From assembly GCF_047496725.1 (NCBI RefSeq), contig NC_132974.1, forward strand, positions 1,805,501 to 1,869,500: 64,000 nucleotides of DNA, in the 5' to 3' direction. Position numbers and translations under genes: made by a program. Under the pieces are notes generated by a model. It worked only from the letters and a program-made list of their open reading frames with translations. It had not been told where the DNA came from and did no database searches. The stretch is from Anoplolepis gracilipes. Its lineage: Eukaryota; Arthropoda; Insecta; Hymenoptera; Formicidae. Positions 51,231-64,000 of the stretch are shown here, piece after piece; the first letter of the stretch is position 1, and every line of letters starts with the position of its first letter.

Positions 51231-51292
<62 letters not shown>
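51231..51292. repeat. (AT)n tract
   Basis: About 60 bases of AT dinucleotides. Confidence 0.9.
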
Positions 51293-51297
<5 letters not shown>

Positions 51298-51879
51298 CAT
51301 ATTAATAATTTTATTTTATTTAATTATTATAATATTATTCATCAGTTTAACACGTTTAATACATCCATTAAGTTTATTTTAACAACAGAATATGTTTGAC
51401 ACTAATTTCGGGAAAAAGGAAAACTTTATTAATTGCTGCTACTTAACGCCAATTAAGCAGTTGGCATACTTGTGCGCGATTATTAATATGTGTCATTTAA
51501 CATTCTCGAAAGTTCGTCTTTCTGATTTTTATTAATAAAACAATATGTATAAAAATCGGTAATGCTGTCCACGATCAGTTATACGTCTTATTGAAAACAT
51601 AATTTTAAAGTTATCGTAACTTTCGCGATAAAATAAAAATTATTTGAATTATGATGTGTATCATTTTAATCAAACTTCTACTTTGCATTTTTTAGTTTAA
51701 ATGTAATTTTAATGGATTAACATTCTTGTGATTAAAATATGAAAGATGATATAATATGTGGGATTATATGGTTTATATTTAAACAAATTTAGAGATATGT
51801 TTCCCATATATTTCACATTAACAATTATATATACATTAGAAATTGAGAAAACACAACGATGAATTATATTCTCTCTTAA

Positions 51880-51881
<2 letters not shown>

Positions 51882-51954
<73 letters not shown>

Positions 51955-51960
51955 TTCTTT
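51882..51960. repeat. (CT)n tract
   Basis: About 80 bases of CT; on the other strand it equals the GA tracts of neighbouring monomers. Confidence 0.9.
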
Positions 51961-52257
51961 TAGAAACAAGCAAATTATTTTATATTATTTAATCTTATAA
52001 TTTCTTGTATTATTAATAAAAAAGTTGATGCGAGACACTTTCTGTAACAACTAATATTGATTTAAAAAGAAAAGGAAAATTACTTATCAAAATTAATTAA
52101 CCGAGATCATTGTTGCAAGAGACTCTTATATAATATATGAATACATAATTGTAATATAATTTTATTTTATTTAATTATTGTAATTTTATTCATTAGTTTA
52201 CTCATTTAATTCATCTATTTGTCGCTTTGAATTTACAATTTTAAGAGCAGGACGATT

Positions 52258-52755
52258 GATATATTAATTTCGGGAAAAGAAACTTTATTAATTACTGTTA
52301 ATTAATGCCGATTATGCAATTGACATACTCGTACGCAATTAATAATATGTATCTTCTGATCTTCTCGAAAGTTCGATTTTTATTAATAAAAGATGTTATA
52401 TAAATATCGACAATGTACTTCACGAGCGGTAATGTATTTTAAAACGCTCGAAAATTCGCTTCTGAATGAATAGGAAAACATATTTCGCAAAGAAGTTATC
52501 GCTAAAATCCGCGGGAAGAACGATACCTTCTTTGCGGATTATGTTTTCCTATTCATTCAGAAACGAATTTTCGAGCGTTTTAAAATACATTACCGCTCTT
52601 AAAGTACATTGCTCATATTTATGTAAAATATTTTATTAATAAAAATTGAACTTTCGAGGATATTTGAAGACACGTATTACTAATCGTGCACGAGTATGTC
52701 AATTGCATAATCGGCATTAATTAACAATAATTAATAAAGTTTCTTTTCCCCAAAT
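52258..52755 (-). repeat. Foldback element copy 14
   Basis: Orientation B, both arms complete, centre near 52,508. Confidence 0.85.
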
Positions 52756-53242
52756 TAATATATCAAACGTCCTGCTCTTAAAATTGTAAGTTCAAAGCGA
52801 CAAATAGATGAATTAAACGAGTCAATAGATGTATAAAATTACAGTAATTAAATAAAATAAAATTATATTATAAATATACTTATATAAGAGTCTCTTGCAA
52901 CAATGATCTCGGTTAATTAATTTTGATAAGTAATTTTTCTTTTCTTTTTAAATCAATATTAGTTGTTACAGAAAGTGTCTCACATCAACTTTTTTATTAA
53001 TAATACAAGAAATTATAATATTAAATATTATAAAATAAATTGCCTGTTTCTAAAAAAAAAGAGATAGAGAGAGAGAGAGAGAGAGAAAGAGATTAATAGA
53101 GAATATAATTCATCGTTGTGTTTTCTCAATTTTTATTGTTATATTTATAATTGTTAAGGCTAAATATGAATATAAGAAACATATCTCTACATTTATTTAA
53201 ATATGAAACATATAATCCAACATATTATATACTTCTATAGTA

Positions 53243-53300
<58 letters not shown>

Positions 53301-53874
53301 CATATTAATAATTTTATTTTATTTAATTATTATAATATTATTCATCAGTTTAACACGTTTAAATCACCAATTTGGTTTATAACAATTTTAACAACAAAAT
53401 ATGTTTGATACACTAATTTCAGGAAAAGAAACTTTATTAATTGCTGCTACTTAACGCCAATTAAGCAGTTGGCATACTTGTGCGCGATTATTAATATGTG
53501 TCATTTAACATTCTCGAAAGTTCGTCTTTCTGACTTTTATTAATAAAACAATATGTATAAAGATCGGTAATGCTGTCCACGATCAGTTATACATCTTATA
53601 GAAAACATAATTTTAAAGTTATCGTAACTTTCGCGATACAATAAAAATTATTTGAATTATGATGTGTATCATTTTAATCAAACTTCTACTTTGCAATTTA
53701 TTAGTTTAAATGTAATTTTAATGGATTAACATTCTTGTGTTTAAAATATGAGAAATGATATAATATGTGAGATTATATAGTGCATATTTAAACAAATGTA
53801 GAGATATGTTTCCCATATATTGCGCATTAACAATTATATATACATTAGAAATTAAGAAAACACAACCATGAATG

Positions 53875-53878
<4 letters not shown>

Positions 53879-53949
<71 letters not shown>

Positions 53950-53955
53950 TTTTTA
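53879..53955. repeat. (CT)n tract followed by poly-T
   Basis: About 60 bases of CT and a run of 14 T. Confidence 0.9.
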
Positions 53956-54242
53956 GAAACAAGCAATTTATTTTATAATATTTAATCTTATAATCTCTTG
54001 TATTATTAATAAAAAAGTTGATGCGAGACACTTTCTGTAACAACTAATATTGATTTAAAAAGAAAAGGAAAATTACTTATCAAAATTAATTAACCGAGAT
54101 CATTGTTGCAAGAGACTTTTATATGAATACATAATTATAATATAATTTTACTTTATTTAATTACTGTAATTCTATTCATCAGTTGACTCATTTAATTCAT
54201 TTATTTGTTGCTTTGAATTTACAATTTTAAGAGCAGGACGAT

Positions 54243-54740
54243 TGATATATTAATTTCGGGAAAAGAAACTTTATTAATTACTGTTAATTAATGCCGATTA
54301 TGCAATTGACATATACTCGTACGCGATTAGTAATATGTGTCTTCTAATATCCTCGAAAGTATAGTTTTTATTAATAAAATATTTTACATAAATATGAGCA
54401 ATGTACTTTAAGAGCGGTAATGTATTTTAAAATGCTCGAAAATTCGCTTCTGAATGAATAGGAAAACATAATCCGCAAAGAAGGTATCGTTCTTCCCGCG
54501 GATTTTAGCGATACCTTCTTTGCGGATTATGTTTTCCTATTCATTCAGAAGCGAATTTTCGAGCGTTTTAAATTACATTACCGCTCTTAAAGTACATTGC
54601 TCATATTTATGTAAAATATTTTATTAATAAGTACTAAACTTTCGAGGATATTAGAAGACACGTATTACTAATCGCGTACGAGTATATGTCAATTGCATAA
54701 TCGGCATTAATTAACAGTAATTAATAAAGTTTCATTTTTT
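54243..54740 (+). repeat. Foldback element copy 15
   Basis: Orientation A, both arms complete, centre near 54,500. The inner arms are almost perfectly matched. Confidence 0.85.
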
Positions 54741-55045
54741 AAATTTAATATATCAAACGTCCTGCTATTAAAATTGTAAATTCAAAGCGACAAATGAATG
54801 AATTAAACGAGTCAATAGATGTATAAAATTACAGTAATTAAATAAAATAAAATTATATTATAAATATACTTATATATGAGTCTCTTGCAACAATGATTTC
54901 GGTTAATTAATTTTGATAAGTAATTTTCCTTTTCTTTTCGAATCACTATTAGTTGTTACAGAAAGCGTCTCGCATCAACTTTTTTATTAGTAATACAAGT
55001 ATTTATGAAATTAAATATCATAAAATAAATTTCTTGTTTTTGAAA

Positions 55046-55048
<3 letters not shown>

Positions 55049-55103
<55 letters not shown>
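55049..55103. repeat. (GA)n tract
   Basis: About 55 bases of GA at the usual monomer position. Confidence 0.9.
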
Positions 55104-55108
<5 letters not shown>

Positions 55109-55715
55109 CATTCATGGTTGTGTTTTCTTAATTTCTAATGTATATATAATTGTTAATGCGCAATATATGGGAAACATATCTCTACATTTGTTTAAATATG
55201 CACTATATAATCTCACATATTATATCATTTCTCATATTTTAAACACAAGAATGTTAATCCATTAAAATTACATTTAAACTAATAAATTGCAAAGTAGAAG
55301 TTTGATTAAAATGATACACATCATAATTCAAATAATTTTTATTGTATCGCGAAAGTTACGATAACTTTAAAATTATGTTTTCTATAAGATGTATAACTGA
55401 TCGTGGACAGCATTACCGATCTTTATACATATTGTTTTATTAATAAAAGTCAGAAAGACGAACTTTCGATAATGTTAGATGACGCGTATTACTAATCGCG
55501 CACAAGTATGATAACTGCAATAATTGGCATTGATTAGCAGCAATTAATAAAGTTTCTTTTCCTGAAATTAGTGTATCAAACATATTTTGTTGTTAAAATT
55601 GTTATAAACCAAATTGGTGATTTAAACGTGTTAAACTGATGAATAATATTATAATAATTAAATAAAATAAAATAAAATAAAATTATTAATATATATTTAT
55701 ATATATATATATAAA

Positions 55716-55764
<49 letters not shown>

Positions 55765-55979
55765 TGTATAAAAGTCTCTATTTTAACAACGCTCTTGATT
55801 AATTAATTCTGATGAGTAATTTTTTTTTATTTTCAAATCACGATCAGTTGTTATATAGAAATTGATTCGATCAACCTTTTTTATTAATAATAAAAAAGAA
55901 TTTTTAAGATAAAATATTATATGGCGATTATCTCGTTTTTATAAATTATTTATAATCTTCAAAAAAGAAAGAGGCAGAG

Positions 55980-56210
55980 GCGCCGAAGTAAAAACACGTG
56001 CTCATCGTACGCCAAACTCGGATGAATGGCGCACAGCTGTCATGAGTCACGAATCACGTACGCCGTACGCGGTAGTCTTTCCTCTTTTACTACGGAACGC
56101 TTGTCGTCAAGAAGAAGAGAGAGTGTATTCTTTCTCTCTCGCGCATGCGCTGACAAATACGCATTATACTATGTGATACAATTTGACGCGTTAAAATATA
56201 TATATATAAA
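55980..56210 (+). promoter_or_regulatory. GC-rich module A, diverged copy in block 3
   Basis: Matches the other A modules with clear divergence: GCCGAAGTAAAAACACGTGC, TGAGTCACGAATCACGTACG and a CT tract are kept. The GCCGGC repeats and the CRE are lost. It sits where block 3 of the array ends; Module C's other parts are absent upstream. Confidence 0.5.
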
Positions 56211-56753
56211 GTGATTCTAAAATGTATGTAAAATTTCATAATTAATTGTAAAATGATGTTATTATTAAATACATTTAACGCGCTTTTAAAGCGTATTACG
56301 CGATTACGAAATTTAATGCGTAAAGTATTTTAACTAAAACGTTCTTATAACTTATTATAGGGTATGAAATTCCACAATGATTCTATTTGCTTGTTACATT
56401 TATTATAATGAACAAATACGTTATGAATATTATGTCAATGGTATTAACAATTATTTGTGAAAAATAGAAATCTTCTAACAATAAAGTACAATTAATTGTA
56501 CATATATATACTGTATTTTAGAAATTTATCGTATTAAATAATATTCTTTATATGATTTTGTAGAAAAATTACACATACACGTTATGTGTTTTCGTCTCAA
56601 GTATATCGAATATATAAAAATATATAAATATATAAAATATATAAATATATAAATATATAAAAATATATAATAAATATATAAAAATCGCGTCAAAGTATAT
56701 CGAATATGTATTCTTTATGTGTTAAATAATATTCTTATGTGTTTATATATGCA

Positions 56754-56814
<61 letters not shown>

Positions 56815-56984
56815 AAATATAATTTTAATAATTTCTCTAATAGTACATATATCTATTGTTATCTATAACATATGTTAAGATGAAAAAAGATTAAGTGCAG
56901 CTAAAATAATATGTAATTAAATATATGTTAAAAAAAATATAATATTTCTGTACTTTTCAAATCTACTATTATGTATGGATTTTT
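56211..56984. other. AT-rich DNA at the right end of the repeat block
   Basis: A diverged version of the Module C tail (56,400-56,545), the first of two 160-base direct repeats (56,549-56,715) and an (AT)n tract at 56,762-56,808. No gene seen. Confidence 0.55.
56549..56715 (+). repeat. Direct repeat F, left copy
   Basis: TATGATTTTGTAGAAAAATT through ATATCGAATATGTATTCTTT recurs at 57,153-57,305 with a few differences. The pair encloses module D. Confidence 0.8.
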
Positions 56985-57150
56985 AGCACAGACATGAACC
57001 AAGCGGTTGTTTTACCGCGGCATCGAAAAATGGATCTGACCACGTAGTTTTGCCCGTTCTAAAATGGATTCAGTTGGCGTTAGCGTACTGCAAGGAAAAA
57101 GCGTCGTATGAAAAACGGCAGCGTGGCACTTCTGAGGCTTCTCTCTGATA
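56985..57150 (+). repeat. Module D, copy 2
   Basis: Homologous to the reverse complement of 25,836-26,050. The stretch SKNGSDHVVLPVLKWIQLAL is readable in one frame that ends at a stop near 57,148. Insertions and deletions relative to copy 1 suggest decay. Confidence 0.5.
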
Positions 57151-57152
57151 TG

Positions 57153-57305
57153 ATTTTGTAGAAAAATTACACATACACGTTATGTTTTCGCCTCAAGTAT
57201 ATCGAATATATAAAAATATATAAATATATAAAATATATAAATATATAAAAATATATAATAAATGTATAAAAATTGCGTCAAATTATATCGAATATGTATT
57301 CTTTA
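57153..57305 (+). repeat. Direct repeat F, right copy
   Basis: Second copy of 56,549-56,715; it marks the right edge of the repeat block. Confidence 0.8.
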
Positions 57306-58036
57306 TATAATGCATAAAAATTAGAATATAATCGGATAAAAAATAACGTGAATGCGTAGAAGTCTATGTTTTTCTAGAGAGAGAAAGATCCTCAATGAAA
57401 TCATGTGATTTTTTTCGAGAATTTAGGTAGACGGATATTTCTCTCTATCTCTTTTGTCTCTTGTCGTTTGCCACGCGATAAAAAGTTACGCAATTGTCAT
57501 TCCGATTATTTGCGCCGACGTGTATCTTTGTCCTTTATCCTTATTATTATTAGAAAATAATATATATTGCAAGTAATTCAGTTCGTCAAATATCTTGTGT
57601 TTATTGAATAATTTATGTAGGAAAATAAAAAGTGACATTTTGTCCAGTTTGACTGAACGCTCAACAGCCAATCGGACCATAGTTCGAGCTTAAAACACAA
57701 CTGTGGAATACACTTGTGGACGCGTAACCGTAACGTATGATGACGTGTCTCCACATACCACGTGGATAGATACATATGACACGTTGCCTCCTACTCTCCC
57801 GGTCGCATCACCAGCTTGCGTTGGAATCGTCTGCTGTTTGTCACACGTCGCAAGCTGTGAATGGCCATTTGTCCGTTGAGCGTCTTATTTGCATGTTTAC
57901 AAATTACGAGTGAAGATCAGAACAAGCTCCAGAGGTATTTGATACATTTTGCACCAAAGGCCTGCGTAACTGGAATTGAAGAAACGAAAAGAAGAGGTTC
58001 TTTCCTTGGACTGTTTGCGACAAAAGCACATAAACA
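57306..58036 (+). promoter_or_regulatory. Upstream region and 5' UTR of SEC61B
   Basis: Less AT-rich from about 57,640 on, which suggests promoter and 5' UTR. CACGTG is present near 57,759-57,764. An upstream ATG at 57,861 opens a frame that runs over the SEC61B start; it is only relevant if transcription starts before it. Confidence 0.5.
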
Positions 58037-58702
58037 ATGGTGAGCATAATGTTTCGAACGAAAGTGTACGATATTTCTAAAGTAATATCTGTTTGTAATA
58101 TCTTTATCTCCTTTTCTTTTCTTCTCAAAAGCCTGCTGCACCTAGTGCTACTTCCGTCGGCTCGGCTGGACGATCGCCCAGTAAAGCCATAGCACCAAGA
58201 ACAGGTGGTAGTGGTACTGTTAGGCAAAGGAAAACTACTGTGACCTCTTCGGCTAGGAATAGAAATACAGGCACAAGTTCCGGTGGCATGTGGAGATTCT
58301 ATACAGACGATTCACCTGGTATCAAAGTGTAAGAAGTTTATTAAAAGTTTCATAGGTTGTTGCGATAGTGTATTCCATATGTGCATTGAATACTAAAGAA
58401 TCTATAATGTACATTTTACTTGTTAATGTATTTTTACTATCTATTGTAAAAAATGATAGAAAGATATATTTTATATATTTATACAAAACATTTTTTAATT
58501 ATCTCTTTTTAGTTACGTATTAATAATAACTATATTTTTTATAATTGATTTATTTCTATATAATTTCCATATGTTTGATACTTTATTAAATGTTAAAATT
58601 ATTCTGTGTTGCAGAGGTCCTGTACCGGTACTTGTAATGTCACTTTTGTTCATTGCATCTGTATTTATGCTTCACATTTGGGGCAAGTACACTCGAAATT
58701 AG
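58037..58702 (+). CDS. SEC61B: Protein transport protein Sec61 subunit beta
   Basis: Three coding exons: 58037-58039 (the ATG alone), 58132-58328 and 58615-58702; phases agree and give 95 residues (human 96). It is the tail-anchored beta subunit of the Sec61 translocon in the ER membrane. After MPAAPSATSV come the conserved GSAGRSPSKA, GTVRQRKTT and GGMWRFYTDDSPGIKVGP, then one C-terminal membrane segment (VPVLVMSLLFIASVFMLHIW) and GKYTRN. The start is supported because the ATG lies directly before a GTGAGC donor and splicing restores the expected N-terminus. Confidence 0.97.
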
Positions 58703-60904
58703 AATTAAGTACAATCTAGTAAGATTGGAAAAAGTCAAGCGATGGACTGTGCAAAATAAATTAACATCTTGAGCATAATATGCAGATTTTTATATGTTAT
58801 CAAGAAAAGGTGAATATATATAATACATCATTAAAAAAATTATCATAAAATTCATTGTAATGCTACAGACATCATTATTGTTATATATGATGAAAATGTA
58901 CTCAAACTATGGAATAATAAGATTAAGAGAGTGGAGTCTTTTTTTACATAAATCAATGAATAATATGTATTGTGTAAAAAGTGTGAAAGTATTTAGTTTG
59001 CATTTGTAATATTAAGGATATAACAATATATATATATGTAATATTACAAATATAGTTTATTTTTATCCTTTTTAATTTAATGATATAAGTCAGTTTAATC
59101 TGAAATGATATTTTTATGTTTTTTGCCATATAAAGTTTTGTTCCATTAAATCTTCTGGTCAAATAGCAATCTTTTCCAATATTTGAGTTCAATAATGAAT
59201 ATTTGCTGCATATATAATTCCTGGAATATTCAAGTTCAGGTAATCAAAGAAACTCAAAGTACAAAATAAAATTTAAATAATGTCTATGTGACAAAAACAG
59301 TTATTAATCAAATTTTGTTCTTTTAATTGCTTCAATTTGTCATTAAACTAATATAGTTATTCTTTTACTTGTGTTATTCAGAAACACTTGGTTTTTGCAT
59401 TGGAAAGAGCAAATATTTCTTAAAAAAATATTATCCTGTATATATCTTTATCTTTTTTTTAATATTAAAAATTATTTTTTCTAGTTTGTAAATATATCCT
59501 TTGTGTTTTAATTTTATTTTTTAAAACAATTGTCTTTTTCCGCGAAAATACTGTTGAGTATCAGTTGAGAAATAATTTTCTAAATTTATTCATATTTATT
59601 TATATTTTTTTAAGGAAGAGACAATATCGTAAAAATTGATTTTGAACAAATTAAATTTAAATTAACTTTTTTAGGTTCTCTAAAGAAAATCATTTAAATA
59701 ATCTATATATATATATATAAAGGAGATAAAATACATGTTATAAACATGTGGTAATTTGATGTAGGTTTTCTTATCAAGATTTCTTATATTCGAATTACAT
59801 GTTCACTGATAGATATTTATTATATCCTAAATTCTTAATTTCTTTGTACACAAGTGTAATCCATGAATATATATATACATATATAATCGATGCTCTTACG
59901 TCCATTATTACTAAAAATGTTTCTGCATTATATCCTTCGCCAGACATTTTCAGCGAAGCGCCGGCGCATCTAATATTGATTTTTGGCTCGATGGACCGAA
60001 TTGCATTGCGACACTCCCGAACAAGACAGGCAGATAATCGCAATAAAAAAATACAGTAAAAAAGATCATTTAGAAAAACATGTATCATACCAGAATTGGA
60101 CAAACAAGCGATACCGAGATTGAGAAATTGCAAACAAGTATAGAATAGAAATAATAGAAATTAGGATGTGAGGAAGGCGGCAAGATATAACGAAAAATAA
60201 GAAAAAATTAAAAAAATTAATTAGAAGGGAAAAGAGAGAAAGAAACATTCTCTGCACTGCGATTAAAAAGATAAAATCTATTCAGATTATTTTTTATATA
60301 ATCAGCATGAGAAAATAATATGCACAGAGAGAAATTGATCAATCACATGTCTCTTTAATATAAAGGAAGCTATATCATTTCATTCATATCAGATTTAATT
60401 TTTTGTGTGTGTACATTACAAATTTGAATAAAGAGATGAACAACAAAAAATAAATAAAATGAATAGAGATACGTGATAAAACAGAACGAAAGGAGAGAAA
60501 CAGACATAGTGCGAATCAAGAAAGGAAATGGGGTGAAGGACGCAGAGAGAAACATATTACGAGAACAGGGTTGGTGGCAGGGATGCTAGAAAGAAGGGGG
60601 CTGATGGCAGAGCCGTTTCAAAGTGCTCAGGCGCCCTTGGCTAAACTTCTTAATAATACAGAGAACATATATCTAGCAGCGTACATACAAGTCTCTCTAT
60701 TAAAAGCAAATAAATCATTAAAAGAGGAGAGAGGCAAGATTATATGACAGAAGAATATCTGATATTTAAAAAAATATAATATATAAGACATTTATAGACG
60801 TTTAAAACAAATCATGATACATATAAAAAATCAATTATATTCAAATAATTTTAATTAATTAAAAGAAACGAATCTAAGACTACAGTCTGCTTAACCCGTG
60901 TCTA
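58703..60904. other. Intergenic region right of SEC61B
   Basis: A SEC61B poly(A) signal AATAAA is at 58,755-58,760. The remainder is AT-rich without a recognised gene. Short overlapping frames near 59,795-60,133 on both strands have no family resemblance. A less AT-rich patch lies near 60,560-60,660. Confidence 0.55.
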
Positions 60905-61320
60905 GTGCAGGTATCCCAGGATGATGTCAGAGGTGTCTTTCGACCTGCAAGTTCCGCGGAGGAAGCGTGCGCGCTGGAGGAGCGCGCACCGCGAGACCGA
61001 GAGGAAGGGAAAGGTATCTACAGGGGCGATTCCGTCCACGACGAAGGGGACGAAGGGGCGGAGAGGTGTCCCGATGTGTTCGCGGGGGGGATGTTCGAGC
61101 ATCTCCGAACTCCGAACCGCGGACTCACACGTGATATCGTCGTGCGGGAGTGCGCGCCTCGTTTTAGACGCGCGGTGACATCGAACTTCCTGTTGGTCGC
61201 TTGCCGCCCAAGCGGAACGAAGCGTCGGGGCGGCAACACGCGCGTCCCGCTGGAAAACCATCGCGAGATGCGGCTCTCCTCGAGAGAGGTAACTCTCCGT
61301 GTCCTTCTTGTTTGAATTTT
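60905..61320. promoter_or_regulatory. CpG-rich island, probable promoter/first exon of the DUF1295 gene
   Basis: About 400 bases with high GC and many CG dinucleotides, in strong contrast to both sides. Open frames occur on both strands, as expected in GC-rich DNA lacking stops, and none resembles a protein I know. A donor-like GAGAG|GTAACT lies near 61,288 and an acceptor ATATTTTAG at 62,503, just before the DUF1295 start codon, so this may be its noncoding first exon. Confidence 0.4.
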
Positions 61321-62503
61321 CGAAAATCGAGTCGTATTAAAAATCACTCGTCGTCCTAAGAACCTAGGAAGACGTGCAATATTGATAACGTTATTATTAA
61401 TTGTGCAATTGTTTAGAATTAAAGATAAAGTCTCTCTTTTGATTTGTTTAAGTATTTCGCTGATAAAATTATGCACGGAGATCTCTCTGTGCTCTCTTGG
61501 ATGTAGATCTATCCTAAATCGTTTCGTAAGAGAACAGCTTTCAAGGTAATTTTAAATTTATAGACGCTGGAATGTTCTCAAATATTATTCAAAATATTGC
61601 TGCCAAGAAAGATGTGTACAGAGAATATTATAAATTTCTTAGTAAAATTTTTTTTAAAAAATATCCTGGTATTATTTATGGATACATCCTCAACGCAATC
61701 CGTTAACGTTTTCCGCATTGCGGAAAGCGTAATATAACTACACGTTCGATATACGAACGTTTTGTTTATCTGGAGCACGTAACTTGTTAATTTGCCAAAA
61801 AAGAAGATCAAATGCTGTATGAATGTTTACTTTTTCAATGCCAATTTTATTTGCATTTTCATAAACCTATGCACAAATTATGTTTAAAAATATATACGCC
61901 TGATTTATATAGTAAAGTAGAGATATAAGCTTTTTCTTCCCTTTTGATTTCTAAAACATTAACGTTATATAAGGAAACTAAATTAATATTTTTCTTGTAT
62001 ATGCATATACATAATTGTAACAACTTAATACGGATAGTCACAAGATTAATCGAAATGGAATTGTAAAGTATCTGATCCATATCCGGATAATAATCCGGAT
62101 TAAACCTAGATTAGTGAGTCATTGTTTCTTTGTAGATTATAAGCCTGCCTGTAATACGGATGAAGGAAAGAAATATTTAATTAACACAACTAAATTTAAT
62201 TATTTGTCGATATTTTGTATTTTTATTTTCTTTTAATAACCGCAAGCATACTTTTTTTTTTAGTTTTAAATCGTAGTTTAAAATTTTATTCTATATTTTA
62301 GCATTTTCCTTTGATCGAGAGATATTTATAAGTTTTATGCGAAAACACAATGTACATGTATAATTAAAATAAAAAATGAAATTGATAAATTAAATTAAAG
62401 ATTGTTAAATTAAATTTAATTAAAATAAAGATCAAACGTGAATAAAAAGAGACGCGAGACAATCAATTGATATCGGTGCAGATAATAAACTCGCATATTT
62501 TAG
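61321..62503. other. AT-rich region before the DUF1295 gene
   Basis: No coding signal. It has small palindromic words: TTTCCGCA-TTGCGGAAA near 61,710-61,726, CGTTCGATATACGAACG near 61,744 and ATCCGGATAATAATCCGGAT at about 62,081-62,100. It is a likely 5' UTR intron or distal promoter. Confidence 0.45.
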
Positions 62504-62554
62504 GATCTGAGATAATTTGTCCGGCGGTGATTGACACGTTGTCGAGGACACGGT

Positions 62555-64000
62555 ATGGCGGTCGACATTTTGGACGAGGACCATCTCGCCGTGAGTGCGA
62601 TCGTGACCGTCGGTATGCAGCTGATTTTCTTCACGATCGCGGCCACCTTTCAGTTGGATAAATTGACAGACTTTGCCGGCGGCACCAACTTCATCATCCT
62701 CGCCCTCCTCACTTTCTTTCTCGGACAAGTGGGCAAGGTACATCTCTAACACTAGAACTGGCACCTCTCACTGTTCTTTCGTGCACGTGCGACGCATATG
62801 CGAGCTCGCACGTACGATAAATAAAATCCGGGTCGGCTGAATCAAATGATATTAAAATACACCGGATATTTACGGAAGCGCGAACAAACTGACAAGTTAT
62901 ACGATGACGATCATAATGAACGGGGCAAATATATGGTTGACGCGTACCAGGTGGCCCTCTGCTAAACTACTGTATAGACTAAACCGGATATTCTCTCCTT
63001 TCAATTTTTTACCACAGAGAAAAAGCTCTCGACATCGAGAATCTCTGAAAAAATTTAACATTACGAAAAAAAATAGGTGGATTACGAATTAGATGAAGAT
63101 GCTATCACGTATTGTTGCATTAATTAGTGTTTGATTAAAAATTTATATTAACATTATTCTTTTATTGTAACATAAACTAATAATATAAATATTTAATAAT
63201 AGTTATAACTGCAAAAAATATAGATATATTTACAAGTCGGATTTACATTTGTAAATTATATAGACCGATTTTTTTCGAACAAACTCACATCCTGAACATC
63301 TATGGGAAATATATTGTAGATATTATCATAAACGATTTTGTCCTCGATGAAAAGCCGATGTTATAAATAAAATGATAAGATATATTTAATATTTATCGGA
63401 TGACCTATCTACATATTTTTTTTACAACGCTCGCGTTTTATTTTAACACATCTGGTTGTTAAGTGTGCGAAAATCCATTAATAAAATAATATCTTGTATT
63501 TCTCTCTCATGTAGACGTACGACAGCCGACAAGTTATGGTAACTGTGTTTGTGTGCCTGTGGGGTGTGCGGCTTTCCGGATATCTCTTATATAGAATAAT
63601 CAAGATTGGTCGTGACAAAAGATTCGACGACCGTCGTAGCAACGTGATCCGTTTCGCCGTATTCTGGACATTTCAGGTGAAATAATTCACGTAATATTTC
63701 CTGCAATATTATGCAAAATATTATGCAAAACCTTTTGCGACCGCTCTATTTTCCTACGCTTAAAGATGATATTATATAAGGCATCGATGGTGTTTACAGG
63801 CTGTGTGGGTGTACGTTGTCAGTCTGCCTGTGATAATAATCAATTCTCCACGTCACAAAATACCGCCAGCTCCAAAGACAATGACGACACTTGACAGTGC
63901 CGGTACGGGTCTCTTTCTAATTGGTTTACTGGCCGAAACCTACGCCGATCTGCAAAAATTCGCCTTCAAACAGGATCCAGTAAATAATGGCAAATGGTGT
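62555..64000 (+). CDS. DUF1295 / steroid 5-alpha-reductase-like membrane protein (partial)
   Basis: Three coding exons are visible: 62555-62737, 63515-63676 and 63800 to beyond 64,000, all phase 0, giving the first 182 residues. The protein starts MAVDILDEDHLAVSAIVTVG and has several hydrophobic segments: around 14-32, 44-58, 66-80 and 110-130. The CLWGVRLSGYLLYRI-KIGRDKRFDDRR stretch and later LLAETYADLQKFAFK with NGKWC are characteristic of the DUF1295 family (PF06966), related to the C-terminal catalytic part of steroid 5-alpha-reductases. The enzyme activity is not established for this family. The ATG at 62,555 follows a putative acceptor at 62,503. The C-terminal half lies outside the window. 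Confidence 0.88.

Noticed and set aside
57861..58043. 60-codon frame ahead of SEC61B
   Set aside because: It overlaps the SEC61B start and donor site and resembles no protein; at most it is an upstream frame in the 5' UTR.
59795..60133. Overlapping frames of 86 and 112 codons on opposite strands
   Set aside because: They shadow each other, lack any family motif and sit in AT-rich intergenic DNA.

Overview
This is nuclear DNA of an insect. Genes are split by small GT..AG introns, intergenic DNA is very AT-rich with many (GA)n, (AT)n and (CA)n tracts, and the proteins match animal families end to end. Gene style and composition suggest a hymenopteran, plausibly an ant; that is an inference and no species call is made.

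Left gene block (1-22,420): five genes in alternating orientation. HERC2 (minus, 3' part outside the window) is head-to-head with the mitochondrial aminopeptidase XPNPEP3 (plus). XPNPEP3 is tail-to-tail with PAICS (minus). PAICS is head-to-head with PPAT (plus), so the first enzyme of de novo purine synthesis and the bifunctional enzyme for steps 6-7 share one upstream region. That region carries two CACGTG boxes on the PPAT side. PPAT is tail-to-tail with GTF3C6 (minus), a TFIIIC subunit. Every exon junction given was checked for reading phase.

Middle block (about 22.7-57.3 kb): no recognisable host gene. It is a nest of related repeats. Fifteen copies of a foldback (palindromic) element lie in both orientations, linked by flanks that carry GA/CT and AT microsatellites at fixed places, so roughly 1-kb monomers alternate head-to-head and tail-to-tail. 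On a larger scale the region forms about three head-to-tail blocks of 10-11 kb. A GC-rich promoter-like module ends each block (33.7, 44.6 and 56.0 kb), and a fourth, inverted copy sits at the left edge (23.0 kb). Two blocks share a roughly 4-kb module containing a piggyBac-type MITE flanked by TTAA, a stem-loop, and conserved minus-strand splice signals that could belong to a repeat-derived noncoding RNA.

Right gene block (57.3-64.0 kb): SEC61B (plus, complete), about 3.8 kb without a recognised gene but with a CpG-rich island, and the first three coding exons of a DUF1295 membrane protein (plus) that runs off the window.
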